In this document: positions 9,175 to 17,988 of the stretch, in pieces
Numbering within the stretch: position 1 is the stretch's first letter
Layout: every line of letters begins with the position of its first letter
Source of the DNA: Bacillota bacterium
Lineage (GTDB): Bacteria; Bacillota; Clostridia; Acetivibrionales; DSM-1351
Assembly: GCA_023390335.1 (NCBI GenBank)
Contig: JAEWCZ010000066.1
Coordinates: forward strand, 620,001-684,000
Reading direction: 5' to 3'
Length of the DNA stretch: 64,000 bases
The notes under the pieces: model-generated
The model's database searches: none
What the model saw: only the letters and a program-made list of their open reading frames with translations
Told to the model about the DNA's origin: nothing
Position numbers and translations under genes: made by a program

Positions 9175-9994
9175 AAAATATATTATTGACACAACTCTCC
9201 GGGATGGAGAACAGACTCCCGGCTATGCTTTTAGCAAAACTCAGAAGGTTAAGCTGGCGAAGCTAATGGATGACGGGGGAATTTCCCAAATAGAAGCCGG
9301 TATACCTGCAATGGGTAGTTACGAAAAAGACACTATATGTGAAATCATGAGCCGTAGAAAAAAGGCATTGATTTCTACTTGGAACAGAATGAACAGGGAC
9401 GATATAAATAATTCCTTTGACTGCCGGCCGGATATTATTCATATAAGTGCCCCTATTTCATATATACACATATATTCTAAACTTAATAAAAATAAAATTT
9501 GGCTCAAAAAAACTCTACAAGAATGTGTTTTTATGGCCAAGGATAAAGGTTATGAGGTAACAGTTGGTTTTGAAGATGCCTCACGGGCAGATATTACATT
9601 TATAATTAGTATGGCAAATCTACTGTCTGATATGGGAGTAAAAAGCATAAGGTTTGCGGACACGGTAGGGGTACTGACCCCTTCAAGAACTCACCAATGT
9701 ATACGTGAAATAATAGATAATGTTAATATTCCTTTGGGAATACATGCTCATAATGATTTGGGAATGGCTTTGGCAAATTCTCTGACTGCGGCAAAAGCAG
9801 GTGCAATGTACATAGATACCACAATATTAGGAATGGGCGAGAGAGCAGGCAACTGTGACTTAACCCAATTTGTTGCAGCAGCCGGACGAATTTTTGATAT
9901 AAATCCTCATAACACAGATGCAGTTAATATAAGTCAAAAAGCACAAACTGTGCTATTCGCAATAGAAGGACAACAAAAAACAGAGGTGATTTGA
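9164..9994 (+). CDS. nifV-alpha: Homocitrate synthase alpha subunit NifV-alpha
   Basis: A 276-residue catalytic half of homocitrate synthase (acetyl-CoA + 2-oxoglutarate to (R)-homocitrate, the organic ligand of FeMo-co). It opens with DTTLRDGEQTPG, the metal-binding and catalytic motif, and carries HAHNDLGMALANS near residue 200, the second metal-binding site. It stops where full-length NifV would continue into the C-terminal domain carried by NifV-omega. GTG at 9164 is chosen because GAAGGGAG at 9147-9154 is properly spaced; a TTG at 9155 would be too close. It overlaps nifV-omega by 11 bases and ends one base before modA. Confidence 0.85.
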   Translation: MKVKKYIIDTTLRDGEQTPGYAFSKTQKVKLAKLMDDGGISQIEAGIPAMGSYEKDTICEIMSRRKKALISTWNRMNRDDINNSFDCRPDIIHISAPISYIHIYSKLNKNKIWLKKTLQECVFMAKDKGYEVTVGFEDASRADITFIISMANLLSDMGVKSIRFADTVGVLTPSRTHQCIREIIDNVNIPLGIHAHNDLGMALANSLTAAKAGAMYIDTTILGMGERAGNCDLTQFVAAAGRIFDINPHNTDAVNISQKAQTVLFAIEGQQKTEVI

Positions 9995-9995
9995 C

Positions 9996-10802
9996 ATGGT
10001 TAGAAACAAGCAAATACTGAAATATATTTCAATTTTTCTTATAATGATTTATTTTCTTACAGGCTGTAATTTCGGAGTTATAGATGATAGTAATTCAAAA
10101 AATACACATAAAGTTGAACTAATTGTATCTGCTGCTGCAAGCCTTAAGGAGTCAGCCAAAGATTTAACGGAGTTATATAAAAAGAAAAAACCAAACGTGG
10201 ATGTCAAATTTACATTCGGCTCATCAGGAGCATTGGCAACCCAGATAGAAGAAGGTGCTCCGGCAGACATATTCATTTCTGCGGCCCTTAAACAAATGAA
10301 TACACTTGAACAAAAAGGCTTGCTCCTGGAAGATTCGAAAAAAGAACTTCTTGCTAACAAAGTATTGCTGATTGCACCTACGGATAGTAAAAAGCAGCTA
10401 TCAAGTTTTGAGGATTCTGCATCGGATAGCATTTTAAAGATAGGATTGGGAGAGCCGGAAAGTGTACCTGCCGGACAGTATGCTAAAGAGGTTTTCACAA
10501 CCTTGGGTATTTGGAACAAGGTAAAGGGAAAAGCTGTTTTTGGAAGCGATGTAAGGCAAGTGCTTACATGGGTGGAGAACGGAGAAGTGGACTGTGGAGT
10601 GGTGTATCAATCAGATGCCATAACCTCTGATAAAATTAAGGTTATATGTGAGGCTCCAAATGATACACATAAACCTGTTATATACCCTGTTGCTGTTATA
10701 AGAAGCAGTAAAAATCAACAAGAAGCCATTGAGTTTATAGACTTTTTGACAACTCCTGAAGCTTCTGCCGCTTTTAAAAAGCATGGCTTTGAAACAAAGT
10801 AG
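9996..10802 (+). CDS. modA: Molybdate ABC transporter substrate-binding lipoprotein ModA
   Basis: A 268-residue periplasmic-type binding protein, membrane-anchored through a lipobox LTGC (C24) after a hydrophobic signal peptide. Typical ModA segments follow: VSAAASLKES (about 44-53), FGSSGALATQIEEGAPADIF, and VYQSDA near the C-terminus. It captures molybdate for ModBC. The start codon lies one base after the nifV-alpha stop, so molybdate uptake is probably expressed with nitrogenase, which needs Mo for its cofactor. A tungstate role is possible, but the nif context favours molybdate. Confidence 0.93.
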   Translation: MVRNKQILKYISIFLIMIYFLTGCNFGVIDDSNSKNTHKVELIVSAAASLKESAKDLTELYKKKKPNVDVKFTFGSSGALATQIEEGAPADIFISAALKQMNTLEQKGLLLEDSKKELLANKVLLIAPTDSKKQLSSFEDSASDSILKIGLGEPESVPAGQYAKEVFTTLGIWNKVKGKAVFGSDVRQVLTWVENGEVDCGVVYQSDAITSDKIKVICEAPNDTHKPVIYPVAVIRSSKNQQEAIEFIDFLTTPEASAAFKKHGFETK

Positions 10803-10834
10803 GACAGTATATTTATATAAAGGAGGCGAAAACC

Positions 10835-11512
10835 ATGGATTTATCTCCGCTTTATATTTCAATAAAAGTAGCTTTTATTGCAACAATCATTACTGTAATT
10901 ACGGGAATTCTCTGCGCATACTATGTTCTTAAATTAAAGAGATTTAAAGGGTTAATAGACGGAATATTTACTCTTCCCATGGTTTTGCCCCCCACGGTTG
11001 TGGGCTTTTTTTTATTGATGCTTTTTGGTAGAAATAGTTTTATTGGAAGCGCTTTGAGACAGGTTGACATAAGTATAGTATTCTCCTGGTTGGGAGCAGT
11101 TGTTGCTTCTGCAATAGTATCATTTCCGTTAATGTACCGAACTGCCAGAGGTTCATTTGAACAGTTTGATGAGAATCTTGTCAATGCTGCAAGAACCTTG
11201 GGAATGCCGGAAATGAAAATATTCTTCAGGATTATTGTTCCGAATGTTTTTCCGGGGTTATTAGCAGGAACGGTACTTGCATTTGCCAGAGCTTTAGGAG
11301 AATTCGGAGCTACTATAATGCTTGCCGGTAATATTCCGGGGAAGACCCGGACAATGGCAGTTGCAGTATACACTGCAGTTCAGGCAGGTGACAGGGAACA
11401 GGCATACAAGTGGGTTCTAATAATATGTGTCATGTCCTTTGGGTCAATGATTCTCATGAATTTCTGGAATACCAGGCAGTTTGGTAAAAAAGCAGAGAAG
11501 GAGGAAAACTAA
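10835..11512 (+). CDS. modB: Molybdate ABC transporter permease ModB
   Basis: A 225-residue inner-membrane permease with five to six predicted hydrophobic segments. The EAA-type coupling loop is visible as AARTLGMPEMKIFFRIIVPN (about 127-146), followed by ARALGEFGATIMLAGN, a ModB/CysT hallmark. It forms the channel through which ModC drives molybdate uptake. An AAAGGAGG site precedes the ATG. The stop overlaps the modC ATG by one base (TAATG). Confidence 0.93.
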   Translation: MDLSPLYISIKVAFIATIITVITGILCAYYVLKLKRFKGLIDGIFTLPMVLPPTVVGFFLLMLFGRNSFIGSALRQVDISIVFSWLGAVVASAIVSFPLMYRTARGSFEQFDENLVNAARTLGMPEMKIFFRIIVPNVFPGLLAGTVLAFARALGEFGATIMLAGNIPGKTRTMAVAVYTAVQAGDREQAYKWVLIICVMSFGSMILMNFWNTRQFGKKAEKEEN

Positions 11513-12576
11513 TGGCACTTTATGTAGACATAAAAAAAAGGCTTGGAAAATTCAATCTTAATGTTCAATTTAGCTCAACTGAAGGAATAATGTCGCTGCT
11601 AGGTTCCTCCGGCTCAGGTAAAAGTATGACTTTAAAATGTATAGCTGGAATAGAAACTCCGGATGAAGGCAGGATAGTGCTTGACGACCGTGTTTTGTTT
11701 GATTCTAAAAAGAAAATAAATCTCCCTCCTCAAAAGCGAAAGGTAGGTTACCTGTTTCAGAACTATGCACTTTTCCCTAATATGACAGTGGAAGAGAATA
11801 TCGGGGCAGGAGTGCATTTGCCTAAAAAAGAAAAGGAGATACGTGTTCAAGAAAAAATTAAGACATTTTTTCTTGAGGGGTTGGAAAAAAAGCTTCCGTC
11901 ACAGTTGTCCGGAGGGCAGCAGCAGAGGGTTGCACTAGCAAGGATACTTGCTTCTGAGCCGGATATAATTATGTTGGATGAGCCATTTTCCGCTTTAGAC
12001 AGCTACTTAAAATGGCAGCTTGAACAGGAAATCATGGAAACCCTCTCAAAATTCAATGGGACAGTGTTACTTGTCTCCCATAACAGAAACGAGGTTTACC
12101 GTTTTTCAAATGATATTGCAGTAATATCAGATGGAAAAATTGAAACCGTAAATAAAAAGGAGGATTTATTTAATAATCCAAAAACCGTTTCATCAGCGCT
12201 ATTGACAGGATGTAAAAATATTTCTGCAGTAAAGAGGTTATCAGAAAATTCACTGTTGGCTATTGATTGGAACATAACATTGCTTTGTGATCGGATAATA
12301 CCCGAAAATATTAAATTTGTGGGCATGAGAGCTCATTACTTCAAGTACTCGGGGAAAAGCGATGGTAACAACGTAATGTCTTGTGAAGTGGATAAGATTA
12401 TTGAAAATCCTTTTTCCTATATTATTATGTTAAAAAACCGAAATAGAAACGCGGATGCAGACAAATCAAAAATTAGATGGGAAGTGGATAAAGACATATG
12501 GAAAAAAATCAATGAAAAAGGGCTACCCGTTAATTTATTTTTCCCGGAGGAATGTCTTTTACTCCTTACCCAATAG
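11512..12576 (+). CDS. modC: Molybdate ABC transporter ATP-binding protein ModC
   Basis: A 354-residue ATPase. It has a Walker A GSSGSGKS (about 32-39), a Q-loop FQNYALFPN, the signature LSGGQQQRVALAR and Walker B IIMLDEP. The C-terminal third (about 235-354) corresponds to the TOBE/molybdate-binding region in family members but is divergent here. It ends the nif/mod operon; no clear terminator hairpin follows before the next small gene. Confidence 0.9.
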   Translation: MALYVDIKKRLGKFNLNVQFSSTEGIMSLLGSSGSGKSMTLKCIAGIETPDEGRIVLDDRVLFDSKKKINLPPQKRKVGYLFQNYALFPNMTVEENIGAGVHLPKKEKEIRVQEKIKTFFLEGLEKKLPSQLSGGQQQRVALARILASEPDIIMLDEPFSALDSYLKWQLEQEIMETLSKFNGTVLLVSHNRNEVYRFSNDIAVISDGKIETVNKKEDLFNNPKTVSSALLTGCKNISAVKRLSENSLLAIDWNITLLCDRIIPENIKFVGMRAHYFKYSGKSDGNNVMSCEVDKIIENPFSYIIMLKNRNRNADADKSKIRWEVDKDIWKKINEKGLPVNLFFPEECLLLLTQ

Positions 12577-12649
12577 TTCTAAAAATTAAATATAGCTATT
12601 AAATTGAATATATGGTATATTTTACAATAAAATAGTGTTCGGGGGTTAT

Positions 12650-12937
12650 ATGGAAATTATATTATTTTTATTCTTCTTTATTTTGTCGTTGTTTATATTA
12701 TATCTGGTAATCAAATCGGCAATTGACGGCTCTGAAACATCCAAGGATATCAGGATAATAAGAATGATGCTACAAAAGCAGTATGGAAAATCATTAAAAC
12801 AGAAAAAACAGACTAATGAAGACTATAAGGTAATGGATATCCCGTATGATGTCTGCCCGGCATGCGGAAAAACTGTTGAGGATGAAAATAATACTTGTCC
12901 GTCCTGCGGATTGAATCTGAGCGGTAAAAACAGCTAG
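12650..12937 (+). CDS. Small membrane protein with C-terminal zinc ribbon
   Basis: A 95-residue protein. Residues 2-24 form one strongly hydrophobic helix, then a basic, helical linker leads to CPACGKTVEDENNTCPSCG, two CxxC knuckles of a zinc ribbon. The ATG at 12650 follows GGGGG; a GTG at 12635 lies before that site. Function is unknown. Membrane-tethered zinc ribbons often act in assembly or quality control, but nothing here proves that. It could be cotranscribed with modC or the downstream transporter. Confidence 0.7.
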   Translation: MEIILFLFFFILSLFILYLVIKSAIDGSETSKDIRIIRMMLQKQYGKSLKQKKQTNEDYKVMDIPYDVCPACGKTVEDENNTCPSCGLNLSGKNS

Positions 12938-13007
12938 ACAATATTAAATCAAAATTATATGATATCATGGGGCTCGTTGATAATTAAATTGTATACGGAA
13001 GTACAGT

Positions 13008-13034
13008 GCAAAACAGTAAAACTATCTGTTTTGC
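13008..13034 (+). other. Hairpin ahead of the AEC transporter
   Basis: GCAAAACAG (13008-13016) and CTGTTTTGC (13026-13034) are exact inverted repeats around a nine-base loop. There is no long T run after it, so it is not a standard terminator. It could be an operator or an mRNA structure 33 bases before the start codon of the transporter. Confidence 0.4.
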
Positions 13035-13067
13035 CCCTATATATCATAATTTTGGAGGCATATTACC

Positions 13068-14045
13068 GTGGAGCAGATACAGATTATAACCAACCAGATA
13101 ATAATTCTTACACTTCTGGGGCTGACAGGTTTTGTAGCAGGAAAGACCGGGTTTTTGCCTGAAAATTCTCATAAATATATATCTGCCTTGATTCTAAAAA
13201 TAACCATGCCGTTTCTGATATTTACAACCATGGGCAATTATACTTTTACTGGGGAAACGCTGACCAATGGTTTATATATATTTATATTCGGAGTAATTTT
13301 CATTCTTATTGCCGGAGTTATTGCAGTAGGACAATGTAAAATACTAAGAATAGGGGAAAAGACAAAGAACATATATGTTGCACAGTCAATGTTCGGAAAT
13401 GTTATATTTATGGCATACCCTTTATTAAAGGCAATGTACGGAGATATTGGTATTGTCTATGCTATATTTTTTAATATTGCCAACGATGCAATTCTTTGGA
13501 CACTGGGAATATACCTGTTTAACAAGCATAACACCAAAAATTGGAGAGACAATTTGCTTCACCTGATAAATCCTAATACACTAGCTTTTTTAGGCGGAAT
13601 AGCAATGATATTTTTAAAATTTCAATTCAAGATTGAAAAAACCTATGTATATAAAAAAGCTTGGAGTGTATTTTATGAGGCCTTCAACGGTTTGGGACAT
13701 ACAACTATTTACCTTTCAATGATTTTTATAGGATTGATACTTTCCAGCATAAAAATAACTAATTTCAGTGAAATAGTATCTAAGCTTAAATATTTTGTAT
13801 TATCCTTGTTCAAGCTTCTTGTAGTACCATTTGCCGCAATACTGTTTTTCAATGTAACAAAGGGAGTTTTCAACCCCTTTGTTGTCAAAATAGTTGTATT
13901 ACAACTGGCTATGCCTGCTTCAACAATTGTTTCCGCACTGGCACTCCAGTATGATTCGGACTACAATGCAGCTACCGAAGGAATATTTGTTTCAACTATT
14001 CTGTCAATTTTTACACTTCCATTAATAGTTTATCTGCTTGGATGA
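13068..14045 (+). CDS. AEC-family (auxin efflux carrier-like) transporter
   Basis: A 325-residue membrane protein with about ten hydrophobic segments arranged as two repeats, typical of the AEC/BASS-fold superfamily. Recognisable features are an N-terminal LTLLGLTGFVAGKTGFLP, GNVIFMAYPL in the first half, and the C-terminal LAMPASTIVSALALQYDSD. Bacterial members export or take up small organic acids such as malate or malonate; the substrate here is unknown. The start is GTG at 13068 with TGGAGG ten bases upstream. A terminator follows directly. Confidence 0.8.
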   Translation: MEQIQIITNQIIILTLLGLTGFVAGKTGFLPENSHKYISALILKITMPFLIFTTMGNYTFTGETLTNGLYIFIFGVIFILIAGVIAVGQCKILRIGEKTKNIYVAQSMFGNVIFMAYPLLKAMYGDIGIVYAIFFNIANDAILWTLGIYLFNKHNTKNWRDNLLHLINPNTLAFLGGIAMIFLKFQFKIEKTYVYKKAWSVFYEAFNGLGHTTIYLSMIFIGLILSSIKITNFSEIVSKLKYFVLSLFKLLVVPFAAILFFNVTKGVFNPFVVKIVVLQLAMPASTIVSALALQYDSDYNAATEGIFVSTILSIFTLPLIVYLLG

Positions 14046-14064
14046 TAATATTCCGAATATTAAA

Positions 14065-14096
14065 AGTGAACGTTAAAAAAACGTTCGCTTTTTTTA
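14065..14096 (+). terminator. Rho-independent terminator
   Basis: AGTGAACGTT pairs with AACGTTCGCT (one G-T pair) around a five-base A loop, followed by a run of eight T. It separates the AEC transporter from the purine operon. Confidence 0.85.
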
Positions 14097-14105
14097 TTAG
14101 ATTAA

Positions 14106-14135
14106 TTGACAATACAGTCTTTTTATTGGTAATAT
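14106..14135 (+). promoter_or_regulatory. Promoter of the purE operon
   Basis: TTGACA at 14106-14111 and TAATAT at 14130-14135 are 18 bases apart, and TGG just before the -10 makes an extended -10 element. It lies immediately after the terminator and about 80 bases before purE. No purine riboswitch fold was recognised in the leader. Confidence 0.65.
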
Positions 14136-14216
14136 TAAAGCATAAAAATACGAATTATTTTTGTAGAAATAAAAAAAATGTTCATAAAAATTAATAAAAT
14201 ACAGGGGGCAGATGTT

Positions 14217-14729
14217 ATGTGTATTTCCAAAGATGCAAAGGTAGCTGTTATCATGGGAAGTGATTCAGATCTTTCAGTTATGAAAAGCTGTATTAAAATT
14301 TTAAAGGATTTTGAAATAGACTGTGAGGTAATGGTTTGTTCAGCACATAGAACACCCGATAAGGCATCACAGTTTGCTAAAAATGCAGAAGCTAACGGAT
14401 TTGATGTTATTATTGCAGCAGCAGGAAAAGCAGCACATCTTCCGGGTGTACTGGCAGCTTACACGCCGCTTCCGGTTATCGGAGTACCGGTTAAATCCTC
14501 CACTATGGACGGATTGGATTCACTGCTGTCCATAGTTCAGATGCCTGCTGGAATTCCAGTTGCAACAGTTGCTGTAGACGGTGCCGATAATGCAGCTTTA
14601 CTGGCAATACAGATTCTATCGGTTGCATATCATGAATTAAGACATAAAATGATTGATTATAAAAAATCCCTTCAAGAAAAAGTCGAAAAGAAAAATGAAG
14701 AGCTTCAAAAAAAGCTTCTGGAAATATAG
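14217..14729 (+). CDS. purE: N5-carboxyaminoimidazole ribonucleotide mutase PurE
   Basis: A 170-residue class I PurE: N5-CAIR to CAIR, de novo purine synthesis. Visible are the AIR-binding GSDSDL (about 13-18), SAHRTPD (43-49) and the AAAGKAAHLPGVLAA loop (70-84). The ATG at 14217 follows AGGGGGC; an in-frame ATG at 14178 has no site. The C-terminus carries a Lys/Glu-rich helical extension. In many clostridia purC follows purE, but here purF comes next, so purC must be elsewhere, as must PurK if it is used. Confidence 0.95.
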   Translation: MCISKDAKVAVIMGSDSDLSVMKSCIKILKDFEIDCEVMVCSAHRTPDKASQFAKNAEANGFDVIIAAAGKAAHLPGVLAAYTPLPVIGVPVKSSTMDGLDSLLSIVQMPAGIPVATVAVDGADNAALLAIQILSVAYHELRHKMIDYKKSLQEKVEKKNEELQKKLLEI

Positions 14730-14817
14730 TTCTTAAATAGTTTCAAGCAAATAAAAATAGGAAAAGCGGTTTTGTTATAAACAAATCGCTCACATATCTG
14801 GATAAAAGGAGTTACCC

Positions 14818-16281
14818 ATGTGTAATTTTGGTGATTGTTTGAAGTGCAGTAATCCTGACTGTTTTGATGAAAGAATGGATAAGATGCACGAAGAATGCGG
14901 AGTGTTCGGAGTATATTCATTGGATGGTAATGAAGTAGATGTGGCAGGATTAACATACTACGGTCTTTATTCACTTCAGCACAGAGGGCAGGAGAGTGCA
15001 GGAATAGCAGTAAGCGACAGGGAAACCATAGTATTTCACAAGGACATGGGACTGGTTCCTGAAATATTTGACAAGGTACTGTTAAACCATTTGAAGGGTA
15101 CGATGGCGGTAGGACATGTTCGCTATTCAACTACCGGAGCAAGCAGAAGAGAAAATGCTCAGCCGATAGTAGTAAGATCAAGAAACGGACAACTGGCACT
15201 GGCTCATAACGGAAATATAGTAAACGCTTCCATACTCAGAGACCAAATGGAAGACAATGGTACAATATTTCAAACTACAAATGATACTGAAGTACTTATA
15301 AATCTTATAACTAAACACAGCATTACATCAGAAACACTGGAAGAAGCTGTTGAAAAAATGATGGTGGACGTCAAGGGTTCATACGGGCTTATACTTATGA
15401 CTGCTTCAAAAATGTTGGGAGTAAGAGACCCTTACGGAATAAGACCTTTATGTATTGGTAAAACTGCCGGCGCGTATGTTCTGGCATCTGAATCATGTGC
15501 TTTGGATGCGGTAAATGCCGAATTTATAAGGGATGTTGAACCCGGTGAAATAGTAATAATCGAGAATAACGAAATTAGGTCTGTAAGGCCTTTTAACAAC
15601 AAAGATACTAAACTTTGCATATTTGAATTTGTATATTTTGCAAGACCTGACAGTGTAATAGACGGTGCCAGTGTTCAGCAATCCAGATACGAAGCAGGAA
15701 AACGTCTGGCAATTGAGCATCCTGTAGAAGCTGACGTGGTAATTGGAGTTCCTGACTCAGGTATTTCAGCTGCAATCGGTTTTTCAAATCAGACCGGAAT
15801 ACCATACGGAGAGGGACTTGTGAAAAACAGGTACGTGGGCAGAACCTTTATTCAACCAAGTCAGGGTATGAGAGAAGTAGCTGTCAGAATAAAGCACAAT
15901 GCCATAAGAAAATCAGTTGAAGGAAAAAGGGTTGTTATCATTGATGACTCAATTGTAAGAGGAACAACAACCAGACGAATTGTGCAGGTTCTTAAAAAGG
16001 CAGGTGCCAAGGAAGTCCACATGAGAGTAAGTTCCCCGCCTATAAAATTCCCATGCTATTTCGGAATCGATATATCTTCCAGAAAAGAACTTGTGGCAGA
16101 TAAATTATCAGTTGAAGAAATAAGAGAAATGATATGCGCAGATACATTAGGATATCTTAGTCTGGAAGGACTACTTAAAACTCCGATAGGTTCAAAACGA
16201 GGTTTTTGTTCAGCATGTCTCGATGGGAAGTATCCTATTGAGGTTCCTGAAGAAGGAGATAAATTCAGCTGCGGCTGTTAA
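14818..16281 (+). CDS. purF: Amidophosphoribosyltransferase PurF
   Basis: A 487-residue enzyme catalysing the committed step, PRPP + glutamine to phosphoribosylamine. The Ntn-hydrolase nucleophile should be C27 in EECGVFG, exposed after removal of a 26-residue propeptide that itself contains several cysteines. The PRPP site is VVIIDDSIVRGTTT (about 376-389). The C-terminal FCSACLDGKYP and FSCGC cysteines match the Bacillus-type structural [4Fe-4S] cluster, which makes the enzyme oxygen-sensitive. AAAGGAG precedes the ATG. Confidence 0.95.
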   Translation: MCNFGDCLKCSNPDCFDERMDKMHEECGVFGVYSLDGNEVDVAGLTYYGLYSLQHRGQESAGIAVSDRETIVFHKDMGLVPEIFDKVLLNHLKGTMAVGHVRYSTTGASRRENAQPIVVRSRNGQLALAHNGNIVNASILRDQMEDNGTIFQTTNDTEVLINLITKHSITSETLEEAVEKMMVDVKGSYGLILMTASKMLGVRDPYGIRPLCIGKTAGAYVLASESCALDAVNAEFIRDVEPGEIVIIENNEIRSVRPFNNKDTKLCIFEFVYFARPDSVIDGASVQQSRYEAGKRLAIEHPVEADVVIGVPDSGISAAIGFSNQTGIPYGEGLVKNRYVGRTFIQPSQGMREVAVRIKHNAIRKSVEGKRVVIIDDSIVRGTTTRRIVQVLKKAGAKEVHMRVSSPPIKFPCYFGIDISSRKELVADKLSVEEIREMICADTLGYLSLEGLLKTPIGSKRGFCSACLDGKYPIEVPEEGDKFSCGC

Positions 16282-16316
16282 ATAGATATTAACAAATTTC
16301 TTTGGAGGTAAATTGA

Positions 16317-17339
16317 ATGACCACTTATAGAGAAGCAGGTGTTGATGTTGAGGCAGGCTATGAAGCTGTCAAACTAATGAAGAACCATGTAAAGCGTACA
16401 TTCAGGCCGGAGGTTATGACAGAACTGGGCGGCTTCGGAGGGCTTTTTAGTCTGGATAAATCAAAGTATGAACAGCCGGTATTAGTTTCAGGAACTGATG
16501 GAGTAGGAACAAAGCTTAAAATAGCTTTTTTGACAGACAAACATGATACCGTTGGTATTGACTGTGTTGCAATGTGTGTCAACGATATAGTATGTAGCGG
16601 GGCGGAACCGTTGTTTTTTCTGGATTATGTTGCAGTCGGCAAAAATTATCCCGAAAAGGTAGCACAGATTGTAAAAGGTGTAGCTGAGGGATGTGTAATG
16701 TCAGGATGTTCTCTCATAGGGGGAGAAACCGCTGAAATGCCGGGCTTCTATCCGGTCGATGAATACGACTTAGCAGGTTTTACGGTAGGAATTGTTGATA
16801 AAAACAAGATTATCGATGGTAAAAAAATAAAAGCAGGGGATAAATTAATCGGTCTTCCTTCATCAGGAATTCATAGTAATGGATATTCTCTAGTAAGAAA
16901 GCTAATAAACCCTACTGAAAATAACCTTAAAGAATATGTAGAAAAATTTGGTTGTACATTGGGAGAAGAACTTTTAAAGCCAACCAAAATATATGTAAAA
17001 ACAATCCTTGATCTTATTGGAAAATATGAAATAAAAGGGCTATCACACATTACGGGTGGAGGGTTCATAGAAAATATACCTAGAATGATTCCGGAAGGTC
17101 TTCGTGTACAAATTCAGAAGGGGTCATGGCCTGTTCTCCCGATATTTGATTTACTCAGAGACCTTGGCAACATGGCTGATAAAGATATCTTCAACACCTT
17201 TAATATGGGAATTGGGATGGTTATGGCTGTTGATGCACAAAAAGCAGATGAAATCATCAGTTACCTTGATTCCCAAGGTGAAAAGGCTTATGTTATCGGT
17301 TCGATCGCCGAAGGCGAAGCAGGGGTGGATATATGTTAA
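16317..17339 (+). CDS. purM: Phosphoribosylformylglycinamidine cyclo-ligase PurM
   Basis: A 340-residue AIR synthetase (FGAM + ATP to AIR). Family landmarks are [14 protein letters not shown] (about 60-73), [17 protein letters not shown], and [13 protein letters not shown] near residue 140. The GGAGG site is well placed for the ATG at 16317. Its stop overlaps the purN start by seven bases, which indicates translational coupling. Confidence 0.95.
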   Translation: MTTYREAGVDVEAGYEAVKLMKNHVKRTFRPEVMTELGGFGGLFSLDKSKYEQPVLVSGTDGVGTKLKIAFLTDKHDTVGIDCVAMCVNDIVCSGAEPLFFLDYVAVGKNYPEKVAQIVKGVAEGCVMSGCSLIGGETAEMPGFYPVDEYDLAGFTVGIVDKNKIIDGKKIKAGDKLIGLPSSGIHSNGYSLVRKLINPTENNLKEYVEKFGCTLGEELLKPTKIYVKTILDLIGKYEIKGLSHITGGGFIENIPRMIPEGLRVQIQKGSWPVLPIFDLLRDLGNMADKDIFNTFNMGIGMVMAVDAQKADEIISYLDSQGEKAYVIGSIAEGEAGVDIC

Positions 17340-17956
17340 ATGTAGGTATACTGGTATCAGGGGGAGGCTCTAACCTCCAGGCCATTATTGATAAGGTGGA
17401 AAGCGGCTACATTAAAAATGTCAGCATAGTCACCGTAGTTTCCAGCAGGCCTGATGCATACGCTCTGGAAAGGGCAAAGAAGCACGGTATCAAAGGTATA
17501 TGTATATCTAGAAAGACTTTTAACAGTATAGAGGAATACGACGAAGCACTGATAAGTCATTTTAAAGCACTTGAGGTTGATTTGGTTGTAATGGCAGGTT
17601 TCCTTTCTATACTTGGAGAACGCTTCACAAGAGCTTTTGAAGGCAGGGTAATAAACATTCATCCTGCATTAATTCCTTCCTTTTGCGGTAAGGGATTTTA
17701 TGGAATTATTCCACATCAGAAGGTTATAGAGACAGGTGTCAAGGTCACTGGGGCCACAGTGCATTTTGTTGAACTTGAGGCTGATGCGGGACCTATAATA
17801 CTGCAAAAAGCTGTTTATGTTGAGGATGACGATACACCTGAAACTTTGCAGAAGAGAGTAATGGAACAGGCAGAGTGGGAGATACTTCCCGAAGCTGTAC
17901 GACTTTTTGCAGAAAACAGGTTGGTAATTGAAGGTAGAAAAGTTAAGATAATTTAA
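17333..17956 (+). CDS. purN: Phosphoribosylglycinamide formyltransferase PurN
   Basis: A 207-residue GAR transformylase using 10-formyl-THF. It has [11 protein letters not shown] (about 10-20, phosphate loop), [10 protein letters not shown] with the catalytic Asn and His (about 107-116), and the conserved Asp in [10 protein letters not shown]. The start lies inside the end of purM. The sequence SFCGKGFYG replaces the more usual SFPGxHAxxx, a clostridial variation. Confidence 0.94.
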   Translation: MLNVGILVSGGGSNLQAIIDKVESGYIKNVSIVTVVSSRPDAYALERAKKHGIKGICISRKTFNSIEEYDEALISHFKALEVDLVVMAGFLSILGERFTRAFEGRVINIHPALIPSFCGKGFYGIIPHQKVIETGVKVTGATVHFVELEADAGPIILQKAVYVEDDDTPETLQKRVMEQAEWEILPEAVRLFAENRLVIEGRKVKII

Positions 17957-17988
17957 ATTTTATATAAATGTGATTGGAGGATTTTTAA

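Noticed and set aside
12959..13162. 67-codon open frame overlapping the AEC transporter start
   Set aside because: It has no ribosome binding site, and most of its second half lies in another frame of the transporter gene, which has a good GGAGG and a full-length family match.
14136..14216. Purine riboswitch before purE
   Set aside because: The leader is only about 80 bases, very AT-rich, and shows no TATA-rich three-way junction with the conserved loop sequences of the purine aptamer.
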